Below, one piece after another: positions 9,791 through 21,307 of a stretch of 64,000 nt of DNA. Every line of letters begins with the position of its first letter. Within the stretch, counting starts at the first letter, position 1. Position numbers and translations under genes: made by a program. The stretch is from Porphyra umbilicalis. Taxonomy: Eukaryota; Rhodophyta; Bangiophyceae; Bangiales; Bangiaceae. A model generated the notes under the pieces. That model saw only the letters and a program-made list of their open reading frames with translations, was not told where the DNA came from and searched no databases. Location: NCBI GenBank assembly GCA_002049455.2, contig KV918880.1, positions 62,001 to 126,000 on the forward strand. Reading direction: 5' to 3'.

Positions 9791-11633
9791 GGTGCTCGTG
9801 GGTGGCGGGGGGTGACGAGTAGGTTGCGATCGGCAGAAGCAAACGGCGTGTAGGAAAGAGGCGGGGGGGCGAGTTGCAGAAGGAAAGGGGAGAGGGGGAC
9901 GGAAAGAGAAAGGGGTGCGCCGCACCGGCATGTGCGGCGTGGACAATCGAGGAGCGGGGGTGCGTGTGCGGAAAGGAGAGGTTTGGCGGTCGAGGGGACA
10001 CGCGTCTACAAATCCAATCGGTGGCGGGCCGACAAGCCGCGGGCCCGGGCTGACACCCATGGGAGCTGGGCCCAGCTGGCGAACTTCTGCTGGGGCGAGC
10101 TCGCTTGACTCACCAGAGGGCCGCGCTTGCGCAAGTCGGCTACCAACGGTGGTTACTGTCCGTGACTGCCAGCGTATGCAGCTGCGAATGCAGTCCGCGA
10201 CTACGGGGGAGATGTGCCATTCAGCGAGGGTTCTGCCGGTCAGTGCCCTCGCCCCGCGTCGGGCATGCTCGCAGCCGCTGCTAGCCGCGCGTCGGTTGTG
10301 GCCACAGGGTCCACTGGCATCATCCCAGTGGGGATGGGAATATCTCGTGGGAAGCGTTCCTCTGAAACCGCTCATTCCAGCTGGAGGGACCGATTGTAGC
10401 GGGAGAGAAGCACCGGTCGAGGTGGCAGACTAGCACGGCCGGCTACGTGTCCGTCCACGGGGGCGTCATCCATGAGTTGCAAGAGGCCCGTACGAGGGAG
10501 CTACGCGGATACACTGTCGCATATGACGGCACTGCACGTTGCCGGCAGGAATGCGCACTGAGATTGGAGAAGTGCTCTTAAGTGCTCTGTGGGACGTGAA
10601 GTGTGCATCCCGCACAATCAGGCATGTCCCATGAATCAGCGCCTCGAGTCCCAGACGGCGTAGTGCTACAGCCCCCTGATGGACCTGTACAAGATCCTGT
10701 ACAGTACAATCCCAAGACAGTCACTTGAGACAGGGTTGACGGATGCAAAGGCCGGCGGCCGCTCGCTATCTCTCTCCGTACTGCCCTGCGGAGGTGCGAC
10801 TACACCATGAAGCTGGCGCTGATGGAGCAGCAGCTTCTATCGTATGATCGTCGTATTCTGACGCCGTAGCAGGTTCTCTCGGTCTGGATGTGCGGCCATG
10901 TCGTCAAGTGTGAGGAAATCGCGCACAGTATTTATTCAATAAGATATCAAAATCGAATGTTCAGCCACAGAGACACGTGGCGACAAGCCCCTAACATTGG
11001 ACAAGTACAGTGCAACAGGCACGGAGACTGGCACAACGAAAGGAACAACAGTGCGTGATTTGCAATGGACGAGAAAACCAGCACAACGACCACTCGTAAC
11101 GACCACTCGTACTGTACAACCCGATTCACCGCACTCACCACCCTTCTACTGCAGATGACCGTGGAACCGTTCACACAACCACGCACGAAAAAATGCCGGA
11201 CTCGGGCACTGGTCGTTCGGTTCACCACATGAGGCCATCAGGTGCCATACATGCGTACCAAGCGCCCCTACCTACGCTACGAGGTGCGCATCCCGGCGCG
11301 CCACGACAAAAATGCCACAGTCGGCTGGGCCACCGTCAGCTAGGCTACCGTATCGCTCCGGTCCTTACCCTCCTCAACAGTCCACAAAACGCGAGCCGCG
11401 ACAGGCGTCATGGGGCATCGACGTACAGAGGCAATCGCAAGCAGGGCAGATGGGAAAAGCGCCGGGTGCGCAGACCGACTCGGGTTGACGTGGGAGGTGC
11501 AAACCGCATTGTCCGGCACACTGTCTTTCCCCACTCACGTCCTGCCCACCTGCGCCGGTCGTCCTCCCAGCCGCTTCATCCAGCTCCCTCGGCGGTCATC
11601 TCGTCACGTGTGAGAGCACACCGCGAGCGCCGC
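9791..11633. other. Intergenic, no gene seen
   Basis: About 1.8 kb with only short frames lacking motifs or coding composition. The part from 10900 to 11150 is AT-richer. I see no repeat structure. Confidence 0.45.
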
Positions 11634-12557
11634 CTAGTGTGCAAAGTCCGCCAGTGAAATCTCTGGGTTGACCACGAAGTTGAGCACGTCCCACACCCCC
11701 CGCTGGTGGTAGGCGCGGTCGTCAGGGTACCACTTTGGCCCCGCAATTGCCTTGAGCTTGGGCAGCGACGTCCACGGGACGCGCGAAAAGTCGTGGTGCT
11801 CCACGTGGTACCCGACGTTGAGGGTGAGGAGGTTGGCCCACCCATAGTACGAGTAGGTGGTTGGCCCATCCACGATGCGCTTCGACTCGTCCCCGTCGTA
11901 CAAGTGCCGCTGCACCTGCCGCGCGTTGGCCGGGTGGAAGCCCTGCGACTGCAGAAAGGATAAGAGCAGGTAAAGGAAAGACTGACGCGAGTACAAAAAG
12001 GTGGCCGCCCCAAAGCCCAGCGACACGACCCAGTTGAGCACGAGGAAGCGGTCGGTGTGGACGGGGAGCTTAGTGAGCGACCGCGCCGGCAGGATGATCA
12101 TGTTGAACATCAACCAAAAGAGCTTGAGCAACCGGTTGCAGCCGATCACCCGGATCTCGAAGTCAGACGGCACGTCCACGTCGGCCGCCTCGTCGCCCAA
12201 GTTCTTGTGGTGCATGCCGTGGTGCTGGCGGAAAATCTCAGAGAGGGGAATCATCAGCACGATGTTGGTGAAGATGCCGAGCAGCCGGTTAGCCGAGGGG
12301 GAGTGGAAGACGAGAAAATGGGTGGCCTCGTGGATCATACACAAGACTGCGGCGTCCAGGTAGGGGCCGACGGTGAAACCGAGCGCCAGCGCGCCAGACC
12401 ACGAGTTGCGCACGGCATACGCGGCGGCCAGCTGCAGGATGACAATGGTGTAGGCATAGAACTGGGTGCGGTTGTCGTAGCCGTACAGCTTCTTAATTTC
12501 AGGCTTCTCCGCGAGGATCGCCTGCTTGCGCTCATAGTGGGGGTCCCGCTTGTCCAT
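11634..12557 (-). CDS. Sphingolipid delta-4 desaturase (DEGS-like)
   Basis: Introduces the 4,5 double bond into dihydroceramide at the ER membrane. It is 307 residues, single exon, intact, ATG at 12557, stop TAG. The N-terminus DPHYERKQAIL...PEIKKLYG is the lipid-desaturase leader seen in DEGS proteins. All three di-iron histidine boxes are present: HEATH, HHGMHHKNLGDE and GYHVEHHDF, the last followed by the conserved SRVPWTSLPKLK block. Membrane segments lie near residues 33-52, 97-107, 160-185 and around 195-215. The segment after HPANARQVQ is more divergent than in animal DEGS but TYSYYG is kept. No ER-retention signal is obvious. Confidence 0.95.
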   Translation of the reverse strand: MDKRDPHYERKQAILAEKPEIKKLYGYDNRTQFYAYTIVILQLAAAYAVRNSWSGALALGFTVGPYLDAAVLCMIHEATHFLVFHSPSANRLLGIFTNIVLMIPLSEIFRQHHGMHHKNLGDEAADVDVPSDFEIRVIGCNRLLKLFWLMFNMIILPARSLTKLPVHTDRFLVLNWVVSLGFGAATFLYSRQSFLYLLLSFLQSQGFHPANARQVQRHLYDGDESKRIVDGPTTYSYYGWANLLTLNVGYHVEHHDFSRVPWTSLPKLKAIAGPKWYPDDRAYHQRGVWDVLNFVVNPEISLADFAH

Positions 12558-14094
12558 GACGACGGCAAGTCAATGGGAGTCAAAGGGAGATGGAAAAAGG
12601 GTGGATATGGGGACTCGTGGGAAAAGAGAGGGAAAACGGCACGAGAGCAGACGAACAAAATGGGAGATGGGCGTCGCGAGCCGTACGGCGGTAGCTTAGC
12701 TACCGGCAGGTCCTAGGGGAGGGGGGGGAGCACTCGGAGCTACGCGATGTCCTCACGTCGGCAGCCACTTGGCGCCACCCCCTGCCAGTGCACGCGCGCC
12801 CGCCGTGACGGGCGATCGGCCCACGGCCAAGTCGTCAGACCGGCGAGGCTCTCAGGGCTGCACCACGGCAACGGCGGCGGCACGCCCGATCGCGCTTAGA
12901 GTCGAAGTCTTAGACACGCACTGCCTGTTCCGCCCCCTCCACGGCCCGCCGCTGCGTGCGGCACACACACACATATGTGTGAGTGTGTACATAAGAGGAG
13001 TCACACCTGGCGCTACCCTCCCAAACTGACTGTCCCAGAGGGACAGAGGCAATCCCAACGGGGGGGCTTCCCGCCCACACCCGCGAGGAGCTTGGCCACG
13101 TAAAGCGCTCACAGTGGTCACTGCGCCACGCAGCCCGCAAGGACGGGCACATTGCTGCGGTGGCCACCCCCAATCGCCCCGCGGGCGGGACCAATCCCAT
13201 TCCCACCCCGCCGGTTGGCCCCCGTCGGACTCTGTCGCGCGTGGCCTCGACGGCGGTCTCCGCCAGTGACGTCAAGTCCACCCCCCCTCGCACGGAGCGT
13301 GAGGACACGCCAGCGGCGCCACTGGCGGCCATCCGGCCCCCGCGGCCGGGACCCGACGCCCTCCACAACCCCCCGCGGGCGGCTGACCGCCGCCAGCTTG
13401 TGGCGCGACCGCCACTTGCTGCCGGCCAACGCGGGAGGCGATTCACGTATCCTAGGGCTAGGATACGCAGCACGGGCACGAGCGAAAAGGCGGGGTGGCC
13501 GACGGGTGGCGGCGACAGACAACAACAACGACGGCAGCCGCACGCTCGCGGGCGGGCGTGACTGGTTGGCTGTGAGCGGCTGGCGCGCTGACCCCCTGCT
13601 GGACAGGTGAGGATCGAATCGGTTCGTCGCCGACGGGTGACCCCCCAACCCTGCTCTGGCCAGACAGAGACGACGGTCCACGCGCTGTCTCGACAAAAGT
13701 GGGGCTACCTTTATTTGAGACCGCGCAAGTGCCCCGTCGAGGCTCTGACACGTGACTCTGTGTTGAGTCTGTCACCTCGGATATTGTTGGCATCCCATGT
13801 GTACATACTGTACTGTAGGATACAGTACTGTAGGATACAGTCGATATCCGCTTATGTATCACCCCCACGCACGCACAGCCATGCAGGAAAAGGTGGGCTA
13901 CAAACGTCCGCGCCGCGACCAGAAATAACTTCTCTCCTGCTCCACAGTGGCAGAAGGGCCGATTCTGGACATAATTGCTCTCCCAGTTATATGACAGGGT
14001 GTCATATAACCGGAGCGCATATAAGCGGATATTGACTGTACTCCCCTCAGGCTACGTATCTCGGCGGAGATCCGCATGCCACACGGATGGCGCC
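12558..14094. other. Intergenic with short palindromes and a 15-bp duplication
   Basis: No convincing gene. It contains a 9-bp-arm inverted repeat GTATCCTAG/CTAGGATAC at 13447-13466, two tandem copies of TACTGTAGGATACAG at 13811-13840, and an 11-bp inverted repeat at 13986-14010 (GTTATATGACA and its complement, 3-bp spacer). These could be cruciforms, footprints of excised elements or binding sites. Confidence 0.5.
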
Positions 14095-14097
14095 TTA

Positions 14098-14837
14098 GAG
14101 CATTGCCAACAACTCAGGCTATCGCTATCGGCTATTCCATTCTAGAACCAAGTCCGCGTCCTTAGACAGCCACATGTACGTCAGCGGTTGGCTGCTGTGC
14201 TGTCATGAGCCTAAGTACCTGCAGGTTTCCTTACACCAGGCCTTGTCTGGGCCCGATCAAGACGATATTTTCTGCCAGGACTTGATTCACTGCAGCGGCA
14301 GATGACAACTGTGGTGAGCAGCCGTATCAACCATAACGAAGGCGCAGAGAACGCTCGTCGGCAGACGGACAAAGAAACAGGTCAAAATGTGCAGCGCTTG
14401 ATGACGACCACGCCTAGAAGGACGTCACTGTAGGACCATTGCCATGCACGACAGCTCTTGCGGACGTTCCCACCACCTCTGCCCAGAAGAAACTGGCAGT
14501 CAATCTTGCAGACGTGGCGCACACGTTGCAGCCACGTGCTACTATTTGCTGTGAAACGGGTCGTTGATCCATCACGTGGGCCAATCAGAGGCCCCCGTGA
14601 GATAGCCTCGGCTATCCTAAAAGCTATTCCGACTCGAAATAGAAAAGCGATAGCCGCACAGCTATTCTTGGTCAGCGGAAGCCAGAATCAAGTAGGTAGT
14701 TCGATTTCCATGGCCCGAACAAAAAAAGGGCTTCTTCGTCTAAAAAGTGGTGTTACATCGGACATCAGGTGCTTAATGGGACACGTTGTGCAACGTGGCT
14801 TGAATATGGGGATAGCATCTCATTGTTAACAATGCTC
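14098..14837 (+). mobile_element. PIF/Harbinger-like MITE, copy 1 (740 bp)
   Basis: Terminal inverted repeats begin GAGCATTG and the element is flanked by TTA on both sides (14095-14097 and 14838-14840), the 3-bp target duplication of PIF/Harbinger elements, whose plant MITEs often begin GAGCATCT. A closely similar copy of exactly the same length lies at 47256-47995 on the other strand. No transposase is encoded. A 123-codon frame is shared by both copies but it starts at TTG and merely reflects DNA similarity. Confidence 0.85.
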
Positions 14838-15760
14838 TTACATGCGCATTTATGTCGAGTTGGTGTCGCTAGTCGACCACGACTTTGAGTACATGGCCGT
14901 GTGAGGGGGGGTGGTCAGGGCGGCCACAGGTCTCGGTGGGTGTTTTTTTTTCGTCGCCGGGAGACTGACAAGCTGAAAGATGGACAAACGATGATGATGG
15001 TTTTTCGCGCAGCGGGGTAGGACGCATGCACAGGCGCCGCGAGGGAGTGGTCAGCATGTTCAGTGGCTCCGCCATCGACAGAGCCCATGGGTTGTGGCCC
15101 TGAGTCGCGTCGTTTTTTCTCCGTCGTGACGGGTATCCGTCTCGCATTTGCTCGGCAGCGAGGTAGAGCCGTGAACGAATGCGAGCGACAGGCACCAGAC
15201 GGCAGGCAGTGTTGTATCGGGTCCCACTGGTGAGCTGGCTGAGTGCCTGCGATACCCGCAGCGCGACCTGGTGACAGCAAGAGAAAGGAACGACGCGTCT
15301 GGCAGTCGCCGACGACGTCAACTCGCGTTTCACTCTACCGGTATATACCCTGCACCTATCCACGCAGGCGCCTGTCACTCTCCCGCGCCGCACAGCGTCG
15401 CCTCCGTATCTCAACAAAACTGCTGCCAGCCACCCTACCGCCGATGCCTAGCACCCCCACGACGCGGCCCGGTCAGCTCGCCGCGGCACCGTCACGCTCT
15501 TCCCACCCTAACCAGGTTTCGCAAAACACCACACAACAGGAAACAAACAAGGAATACTCTACCACACACAGGCACGCAACGGGTCACAGCGCAGGCAGAG
15601 GGGCAGCGCAACCGCCCCCCACCAGGCCACGGCCGCACTGCCTGCAACAGAGGCGACCCAGCCGGCCCGACCGCGGAGCCACCACGTACGCAACGCATCC
15701 GCCCCCCCGCGCACCACCCGCCGATACCCACGAGCGGGGCGCTCACACGACGCAGGCCCC
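14838..15760. other. Intergenic, no gene seen
   Basis: About 900 bases between the MITE and the CBM48 gene's stop codon. Frames on both strands are short and lack motifs. Part of it is probably the 3' untranslated region of the CBM48 gene on the minus strand. Confidence 0.4.
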
Positions 15761-16734
15761 CTACCGTGTCACCGAGGACTTGCGGGTGAAGAAGCTCATG
15801 CTGCCCATGGACGTCAGGCGCTTCCTTGCACTCCCCGTGCTGACGTTGCTGTCACGCCGCCTGCTCACGTTGGAATTCCGGCGCGAGCGGCTCGCGTTGC
15901 TGTCCCGCCGGCTACGCATCGTCGCGTTCGAGTCGCGGCGGCTGCGGAAGCTGCTGCCACCGCCGAGGGTGCTGCCGCCGCCCTTGTCGGCGCCCACATT
16001 CGACACGCCACTGGGCATGGTCAGCGCCGGCGTCCGCAAACCACCAGTGCCGTCCAGCTCCGGCTCGGGCAGTACGTACCGCACATTGTTGAGCGAAGTG
16101 TCGTCAATACCAATGGTCGGGTGGCGGTTGGAGTGCTTCCACTCGCCATCGACGATGAATTTGAACTCGTGAGGCCCCGGCGGCACGGGCGTTACGACGG
16201 ACCACATGCCGCCGCCTTCGTGGAAGCACTGGATGGCCTTCCAGTCATTCCAGTCACCAGACAGCTGAACATCGTCTTTGGCGCCATCGGCGTACACAAA
16301 CTCCGTCTTCACGCCCTCCTCCCGGTAGTTGGCATTCCTGCGGGGACACAGGCACGACAGAGGCAAGAAAAGAAAAACAAAGGTATGGGTTAGCAACAAA
16401 CAGGACCAACAGCACCGACACAAGGCTGTCCGCGCCTGGAGCAACCGACAAGTCCCACAAGGTGCCCAGCAACAACCGACGGACGCCCTCGACCACAGCT
16501 CATGCAGCGCGACCAAAGGAAATGGGCACCTGTCCAACAAACGGCCCCTGCACACACAAGTCTTCTCGCGTCTTGCCTAGATGCAAGCGGCACCACGCTG
16601 CAGCGCAGCTCAAGCACCAAGTGCGTCACAAACGCAGCAACCAAGCCGCACCTCCGCGGATGCCGCAGCCGCATGCTCCCCACGCCGGACCGCACCCAAC
16701 CAGCTGTACCAACGTACTTCTTTTTAGAAAACAT
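15761..16734 (-). CDS. CBM48/AMPK-beta-type glycan-binding protein with RRxS-rich tail, one intron
   Basis: A 197-residue protein in two exons: 16734-16718 (17 nt) and 16337-15761. The intron 16717-16338 (380 nt) starts GTACGT and ends CCGCAG; the junction falls in a Lys codon and gives MFSKKK joined to NANYREEG. Residues about 14-90 form an E-set glycan-binding domain of the AMPK-beta/CBM48 type: VQLSGDWNDWK, then PGPHEFKFIVDGEW, then a VRYV strand. Floridean starch or glycogen is a reasonable ligand, by inference. The tail carries at least five close copies of RR(D/N)SN, matching the RRxS consensus of basophilic kinases (PKA/CaMK), so it may be a phospho-regulated region. There is no kinase-interaction domain of full AMPK-beta. 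Stop is TGA. Confidence 0.85.
16338..16717 (-). other. Intron of the CBM48 gene
   Basis: Donor GTACGT at 16717 and acceptor pyrimidine-rich ...CCCCGCAG ending at 16338 on the minus strand. Phase 2; removing it keeps the frame exactly. The first exon codes only five and two-thirds codons. Confidence 0.8.
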
Positions 16735-17644
16735 GGTCCAACGAGCAGCGCTTTCCCCCCCGCCCGCCTTGTTGCAGCTGCTTCGTCGGGGTCTGCTCTC
16801 ACCAAAAGCGGCTCGACAGCAAGCCGCACCGACGCGGATGCGGCCCCACCAGCAGCGCCTTCCCACCCAACGCCCACAGCGCCGATGGGCGGGACAGGCG
16901 GCAACGGCAGAGGGCGTCGCGGTGGCGTGCGGGACCCGCAACGACAGGCTCTATACAACCAAGACGGTTGGCCACAGGCGGTCAACGGCGGTATCAGGCA
17001 TGGTCGTCGACGCCACCCGACCGACGCACCGGCATGCCGCGCCGCCTAACGCCGCCAACACGCGATTCTCCGCCACGCCGTCCGCCCACCGAGAGACAAC
17101 GAGCACACCCTCCTCGTCGTCCCCCCCTAACTTGCCCATCCGCTCCCCATTCTCGGCACAGGAACCCCGCCTCGCCCAGTCTGGCTCACACCGCACCCCC
17201 AGCCCAGCCTTGCACGCGCCGCCACGCGCGCCACAGCGGGGCGGGTCGGGCGGTCCCGGCAGCGAATGCAGCTCATGTGTCAGTCTACACCCCAGTCCAG
17301 GCAGGTACGGGACAGGCGCTCCCGCGGAACCGCCGCTATGAAATTATTAGCGAAGCTTCTATGCTGCTCTCGGAACACGTGGCGTTTTACCCCCGGATGG
17401 CAAACGTTGATTGGCGCAAAGGGTGGGCCGAATCTGACGACGTATTGGCTGTAGGCGAGATCAGGACCGCGTCACTGCCTCCTGACGAGGCAGCACACGT
17501 GGCGCCTCTTGGACGGTGTGTCCGACGCGGTCGAGGTGCCGCCACATATTGACATGAAGGGGAAAACGTTCAGTGTGATACAGTCTACAAACTACACAAC
17601 ACAGACAAGCCACGACACGCACCTACATCAAAAGACATGTAGTA
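16735..17644. other. Intergenic, upstream region of the CBM48 gene
   Basis: About 900 bases between the CBM48 start and the stop of the next minus-strand gene. No gene supported. CCAAT-type motifs are not clustered here. Confidence 0.4.
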
Positions 17645-18583
17645 CTAGCGCTTCTCACTTCGAATGCACGCAGCCTGAGTCTCACGCCGAATGAGCGAAG
17701 CCTCACGTACAACCATTGTGCGCAGTGCCTCACGCCGCGCAACCTCATCGGGGTCACCGCGCCCACGCTCTTGTTCGTACCACGCGGGCCCCCCACCACC
17801 ACCACCCCACTTGCCCCCGCCGCCGACGACTTTCTCATCCTTCTCAACCTTGACGTGCGCCCCAGGCTCAACCTTCACGGTAAATTCCGAGAGGTTCTTC
17901 GCGATGGCCTCGGGAGAAGACAGAGTGGGCGCCATTGGCTCGAACTTGAACTTCATAGTGTTCATAGGCTGCAAGAACAACGAGGAAGCCCTCCCGGTCC
18001 CGGGCACGTACACGACGGGATTCTGAACACGGAGGAGAGTGGCGCGGGGGACGGACGGTAGCAGCCCCGTGCCAACAGCCGTGTTGGCAGCCCCTGTGCC
18101 AGTCGGGTACAGTAGGGCGCAAGCTGCGGCCCACCCAATTGTGTCGAACGACCACGCGCCCTCGCCGACCACAGAGTTCGTCGGCGACGCCCCCGCCGCG
18201 GCCGCCGGCATTCGCCGCGTCAGCGCGTCGCATGTCGTGGACGCGGCCTTGCGCCGCCGCATGCGCCGCCGCCGCCGTCGCTCACGCGCGGCAACTCTCT
18301 TGGCCGCCCACATAGCGGCGACCTCGAAGTTGCTCGCGGCGGCAGCGACCTTCTTCTCCTTCCGACGTCGTCCGCGCTTGCGCAAGGTAGACTCGGCGGC
18401 AGCAAGGGCGACCGCCGCCTGCTCGTCGCTCGGGTCGGCCGCGGCTGCGACTGCCGCGTTCCTCACAAGGAAGACTAGCTTCCACTCCCCGTCGGACAGG
18501 CCGCACCCCATCCCGGACGAAGAGGTTTCCGAAGGCTCCGTGGACTCCCAGTCCGAAGCCGTCTGCGACGTGGACGACGACAT
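17645..18583 (-). CDS. Hypothetical 312-residue basic protein
   Basis: Not recognised. The ATG at 18583 begins a Ser/Thr-rich acidic segment (SSSTSQTASDWESTEPSETSSS split over about 25 residues), then an Ala-rich stretch. A strongly basic helix with RKRGRRRKEKK and, further on, ERRRRRRMRRRK could be nuclear-localisation or nucleic-acid-binding. The C-terminal third contains VYVPGTGRASSLFLQP and MKFKFEP blocks that look folded, two VKVE repeats (one VKVEPG, one HVKVEKDEK), a Gly run and an Arg/Glu-rich helix. The frame is open further upstream but that part overlaps a repetitive tract, so I chose this ATG. It may be a chromatin or RNA-associated protein, but nothing proves that. Confidence 0.55.
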   Translation of the reverse strand: MSSSTSQTASDWESTEPSETSSSGMGCGLSDGEWKLVFLVRNAAVAAAADPSDEQAAVALAAAESTLRKRGRRRKEKKVAAAASNFEVAAMWAAKRVAARERRRRRRMRRRKAASTTCDALTRRMPAAAAGASPTNSVVGEGAWSFDTIGWAAACALLYPTGTGAANTAVGTGLLPSVPRATLLRVQNPVVYVPGTGRASSLFLQPMNTMKFKFEPMAPTLSSPEAIAKNLSEFTVKVEPGAHVKVEKDEKVVGGGGKWGGGGGGPAWYEQERGRGDPDEVARREALRTMVVREASLIRRETQAACIRSEKR

Positions 18584-18736
18584 GGTCACCCCTACACGGT
18601 GTGCCAGTGTCGTGCCGTAGCTCGCGCGCAGGTCCGCACCACACAAGACGACACAGTGCCTCGCGGCGCACCGCCACCGCTCCGCTGTCACAACCGCCCT
18701 CCGCCACCGCTCCGCCACCACAGCGGCCGTGGTATG

Positions 18737-18975
18737 ACGCGACAGCGTCGACACGGCGGCCACGACGGCGTATGTCACGGGCACACGGAAGCAACGCCCA
18801 CAGCGGCCGTACAGCGGCCGCCGGACGCGCGCGGTCGTCGCGACAGCGTCCGCCACAGGCGCACAGCAAGATGTGACAGCGTCGACACGGCGGCCGTACA
18901 GCGGCCGCCGGACGCACACGGAAGCAACACCCACAGAGGCGGTACAGCGGCCGCCGGACGCGCGCGGTGACCCGC
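18737..18975 (+). repeat. Degenerate tandem repeat upstream of the 312-residue gene
   Basis: Blocks such as GTACAGCGGCCGCCGGACGC and GACAGCGTCGACACGGCGGC recur two or three times, with a longer unit beginning CACGGAAGCAAC repeated at about 18783 and 18918. It lies directly upstream of the minus-strand gene's start. Confidence 0.65.
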
Positions 18976-19912
18976 AGCACACGCCGCACAGCGACTGCAA
19001 TAGGCAAGTGCGCGGACACAACATGGAGCACATGGCGCCTGACACCGTACAGCCTCCCGCTTCACGCGGTGTGCGCCTCCCCCATCTGCGCCGACCAGTC
19101 GCCTTCATCCTGTGCAGGTGCCTGTCCGCACGCAGAGCCCCACTCGTGACGGGTGACGGAACGGGTCGGGCCTCGGCATCCCGTCGGCGAGGCATTCGGC
19201 ACACACAAGTCCCGGCGCTTTAGGATCCCCTCCGTCCGACCACCGGTCGCACTATAAATGACATGCGGTGGCCTGCGTCGTGGCGCGACGATCGTCCCCG
19301 TGATCGCGTCTTGTGGATACATTGTCTGTTGAACGCTGCAGCGTGTCGCAGATTTCATGAGGATCGGTACCTATTTCTGCGTCGATCGCGGCCGAATCCG
19401 TGCGGGCTGCGCAAGTGAGCAGAGGTGACTCGAACGAGAAACAGACAAAATAATGTGCTTGCTGGGGGGCACCCAATATGCGACGATGGGGTAGCCATTG
19501 CAGCCCCAACCGCAAAGGTCAGTCGCGTCGGCCAGAGGCAGCCCTCGCTCGTTGTGGGTGGAAATTTACAGCATCCTCCAGGTCCCAGGGCTGCTGTGGG
19601 AGCACTCGCTAAATTTTTTGGCGGCACACGACGCGTCCCGGTGCCGGCGCCGGTGATCACACAGACAGCCCGTGTTCCACTGCTACCCGTCGGGACGCCT
19701 GACCGAGACCAGGGGGTGCTTCGTCTACAGACACGCGCGTCGCATGCCCCCCCCCCGCCCCCCGCCCCCCCATCCTTCTGTCCCCCGCATAGTCGGTCCA
19801 CCCGTCACCCACCCACCAACGCACACCACCGACCCGCCCCCTCCACCCACCAACGCACCCACCAACCCCCCCCCCCGTACCACCCGCTCGTCGAGAGACG
19901 TCGACCGTGAAA

Positions 19913-21307
19913 ATGCCCGGTCGCTGGCCTCCAGACGAGGCTATCCGCACCTGGGGTGCGGGCGCCAAGCGTATGCGGCGGCAGAGAGTGCAGTTTGAGA
20001 CGGCATGGTCGGCGATGCGGACGGCGACGGCCGAAACGCACTCGTCTCGTATGTGGGACTTGCACGACACTTTGCGGCGGCTGCAGGACACTCAGGACGC
20101 GCTCCTTGCCTTTATCCGCGCGGCGCCACCCGGCCAGCCCGGACGCGGCAACGCCGAAGCCGCGGCCACCAAGTTCGCCCTGTTTGTGGATGCCTGTGTG
20201 GCCCAAGTTGGGACACTCCAAGTTGGCCAACCCCCCCACGCGACACCATCCCCAGTGGTTTACGAAGGGTCTGGTACCCCCTCCGCCGCCTGCGTACCGG
20301 CAAGTGGACTGGTGGGTGTGCCGGTGGTGGGCGGTGAACCGTCGCAGAGTCTACCGGAGGCGACCGTCCATGCTTGTGGCGACCCCACGGAACGCGCGCA
20401 AGACTATGGCACGCCGGCAAGGGGAGCGGGGACCGTATGTTGGGCGGCCGCCGCTCCTTCCAATGTGCCTGCCGTGGCGGGCGCGTCGTGGGTAGTTGGG
20501 GCGGACGACGGAGATGCGTCCCAAGTACGGGCCGGGGACGCTCCATCGCCGCCACCCGGCCAATCGCCACCGGGTACACCTGGTGTGGGCGAGGGACAAC
20601 CGGTGGGCTTCATCAAAGCGGTGGCGCTTACAAGTCTCGCGGTGCCAGCGGGCACCGTGTCTGGGGCCTCGGTCGCCCCTGCGGCGACTGCTTCGGGGGT
20701 ACACGAAGCTGCCGGAGGTAACGCCGCGACAACGTCGTCATCACCTGTAGGCGACCACTTGGCGGCCGTCCTCCATGCCCCGCTGGTTGCCGTGGCAATT
20801 GAACAACACGTGCTGTTACAGCACCTGCCTCCGTCGGACGGTGTGTTGTTTTTGGAGGTGCAAAAAGCCATGACGCGAATGGCAGCAAGTGCCGTGACAT
20901 CGACGTCGACCGCCACCCACCAGCGCGCGTGCCGGGACGCCGGCGCGGTCATGGTGACTCTGGTACGAGGGCTCAAGGCCAGTGGGGTACGCCCCGCACC
21001 CGGGGCGTCGGGCCACCGCACCCCCCTTTTGCCGGGTGCCGTCCCACCCCACGAGCCAGTCGGGGCGACTGTCACGGTGGGGGAGGCTACCGCAACGGGG
21101 GGGGGGGCGACTACTCTGGCGGGTATACACGCGGTGGCCAGTGTACCGGACGGTCGGGCCTCACTGGGAGATTGTGCGTCACCCGTGACCAGGACAGCAC
21201 ACGTGGAGAAAGTCGTCATGTCGCCAATGGGACAGCCCTCCGGGACACCCGCACACGGTAATATGGTCGCACCGTCGAATGGTGACGTGGAGCATGCGCA
21301 GCAATGA
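19913..21307 (+). CDS. Hypothetical 464-residue protein
   Basis: Not recognised. The ATG at 19913 starts a basic segment (MPGRWPPDEAIRTW, KRMRRQRVQF), followed by a probable coiled-coil or helical hairpin to about residue 100 (MWDLHDTLRRLQDTQDALLAF; NAEAAATKFALFVDACVAQ). A long Gly/Ala/Pro/Thr-rich low-complexity middle follows, then a second helical part near residues 285-360 (LLQHLPPSDGVLFLEVQKAM). Stop TGA. Upstream is a C-rich tract with CCACC repeats. It lies in the same orientation as the Sen1-like frame 1 kb downstream, but no link between them is evident. The single long frame and two helical regions favour a real gene, possibly one carried by a transposon. Confidence 0.5.
   Translation: MPGRWPPDEAIRTWGAGAKRMRRQRVQFETAWSAMRTATAETHSSRMWDLHDTLRRLQDTQDALLAFIRAAPPGQPGRGNAEAAATKFALFVDACVAQVGTLQVGQPPHATPSPVVYEGSGTPSAACVPASGLVGVPVVGGEPSQSLPEATVHACGDPTERAQDYGTPARGAGTVCWAAAAPSNVPAVAGASWVVGADDGDASQVRAGDAPSPPPGQSPPGTPGVGEGQPVGFIKAVALTSLAVPAGTVSGASVAPAATASGVHEAAGGNAATTSSSPVGDHLAAVLHAPLVAVAIEQHVLLQHLPPSDGVLFLEVQKAMTRMAASAVTSTSTATHQRACRDAGAVMVTLVRGLKASGVRPAPGASGHRTPLLPGAVPPHEPVGATVTVGEATATGGGATTLAGIHAVASVPDGRASLGDCASPVTRTAHVEKVVMSPMGQPSGTPAHGNMVAPSNGDVEHAQQ

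Noticed and set aside
14458-14829. 123-codon frame conserved between two loci, resembling a gene
   Set aside because: It lies inside the 740-bp MITE, begins at TTG, and its conservation is that of the DNA element; no domain is visible.
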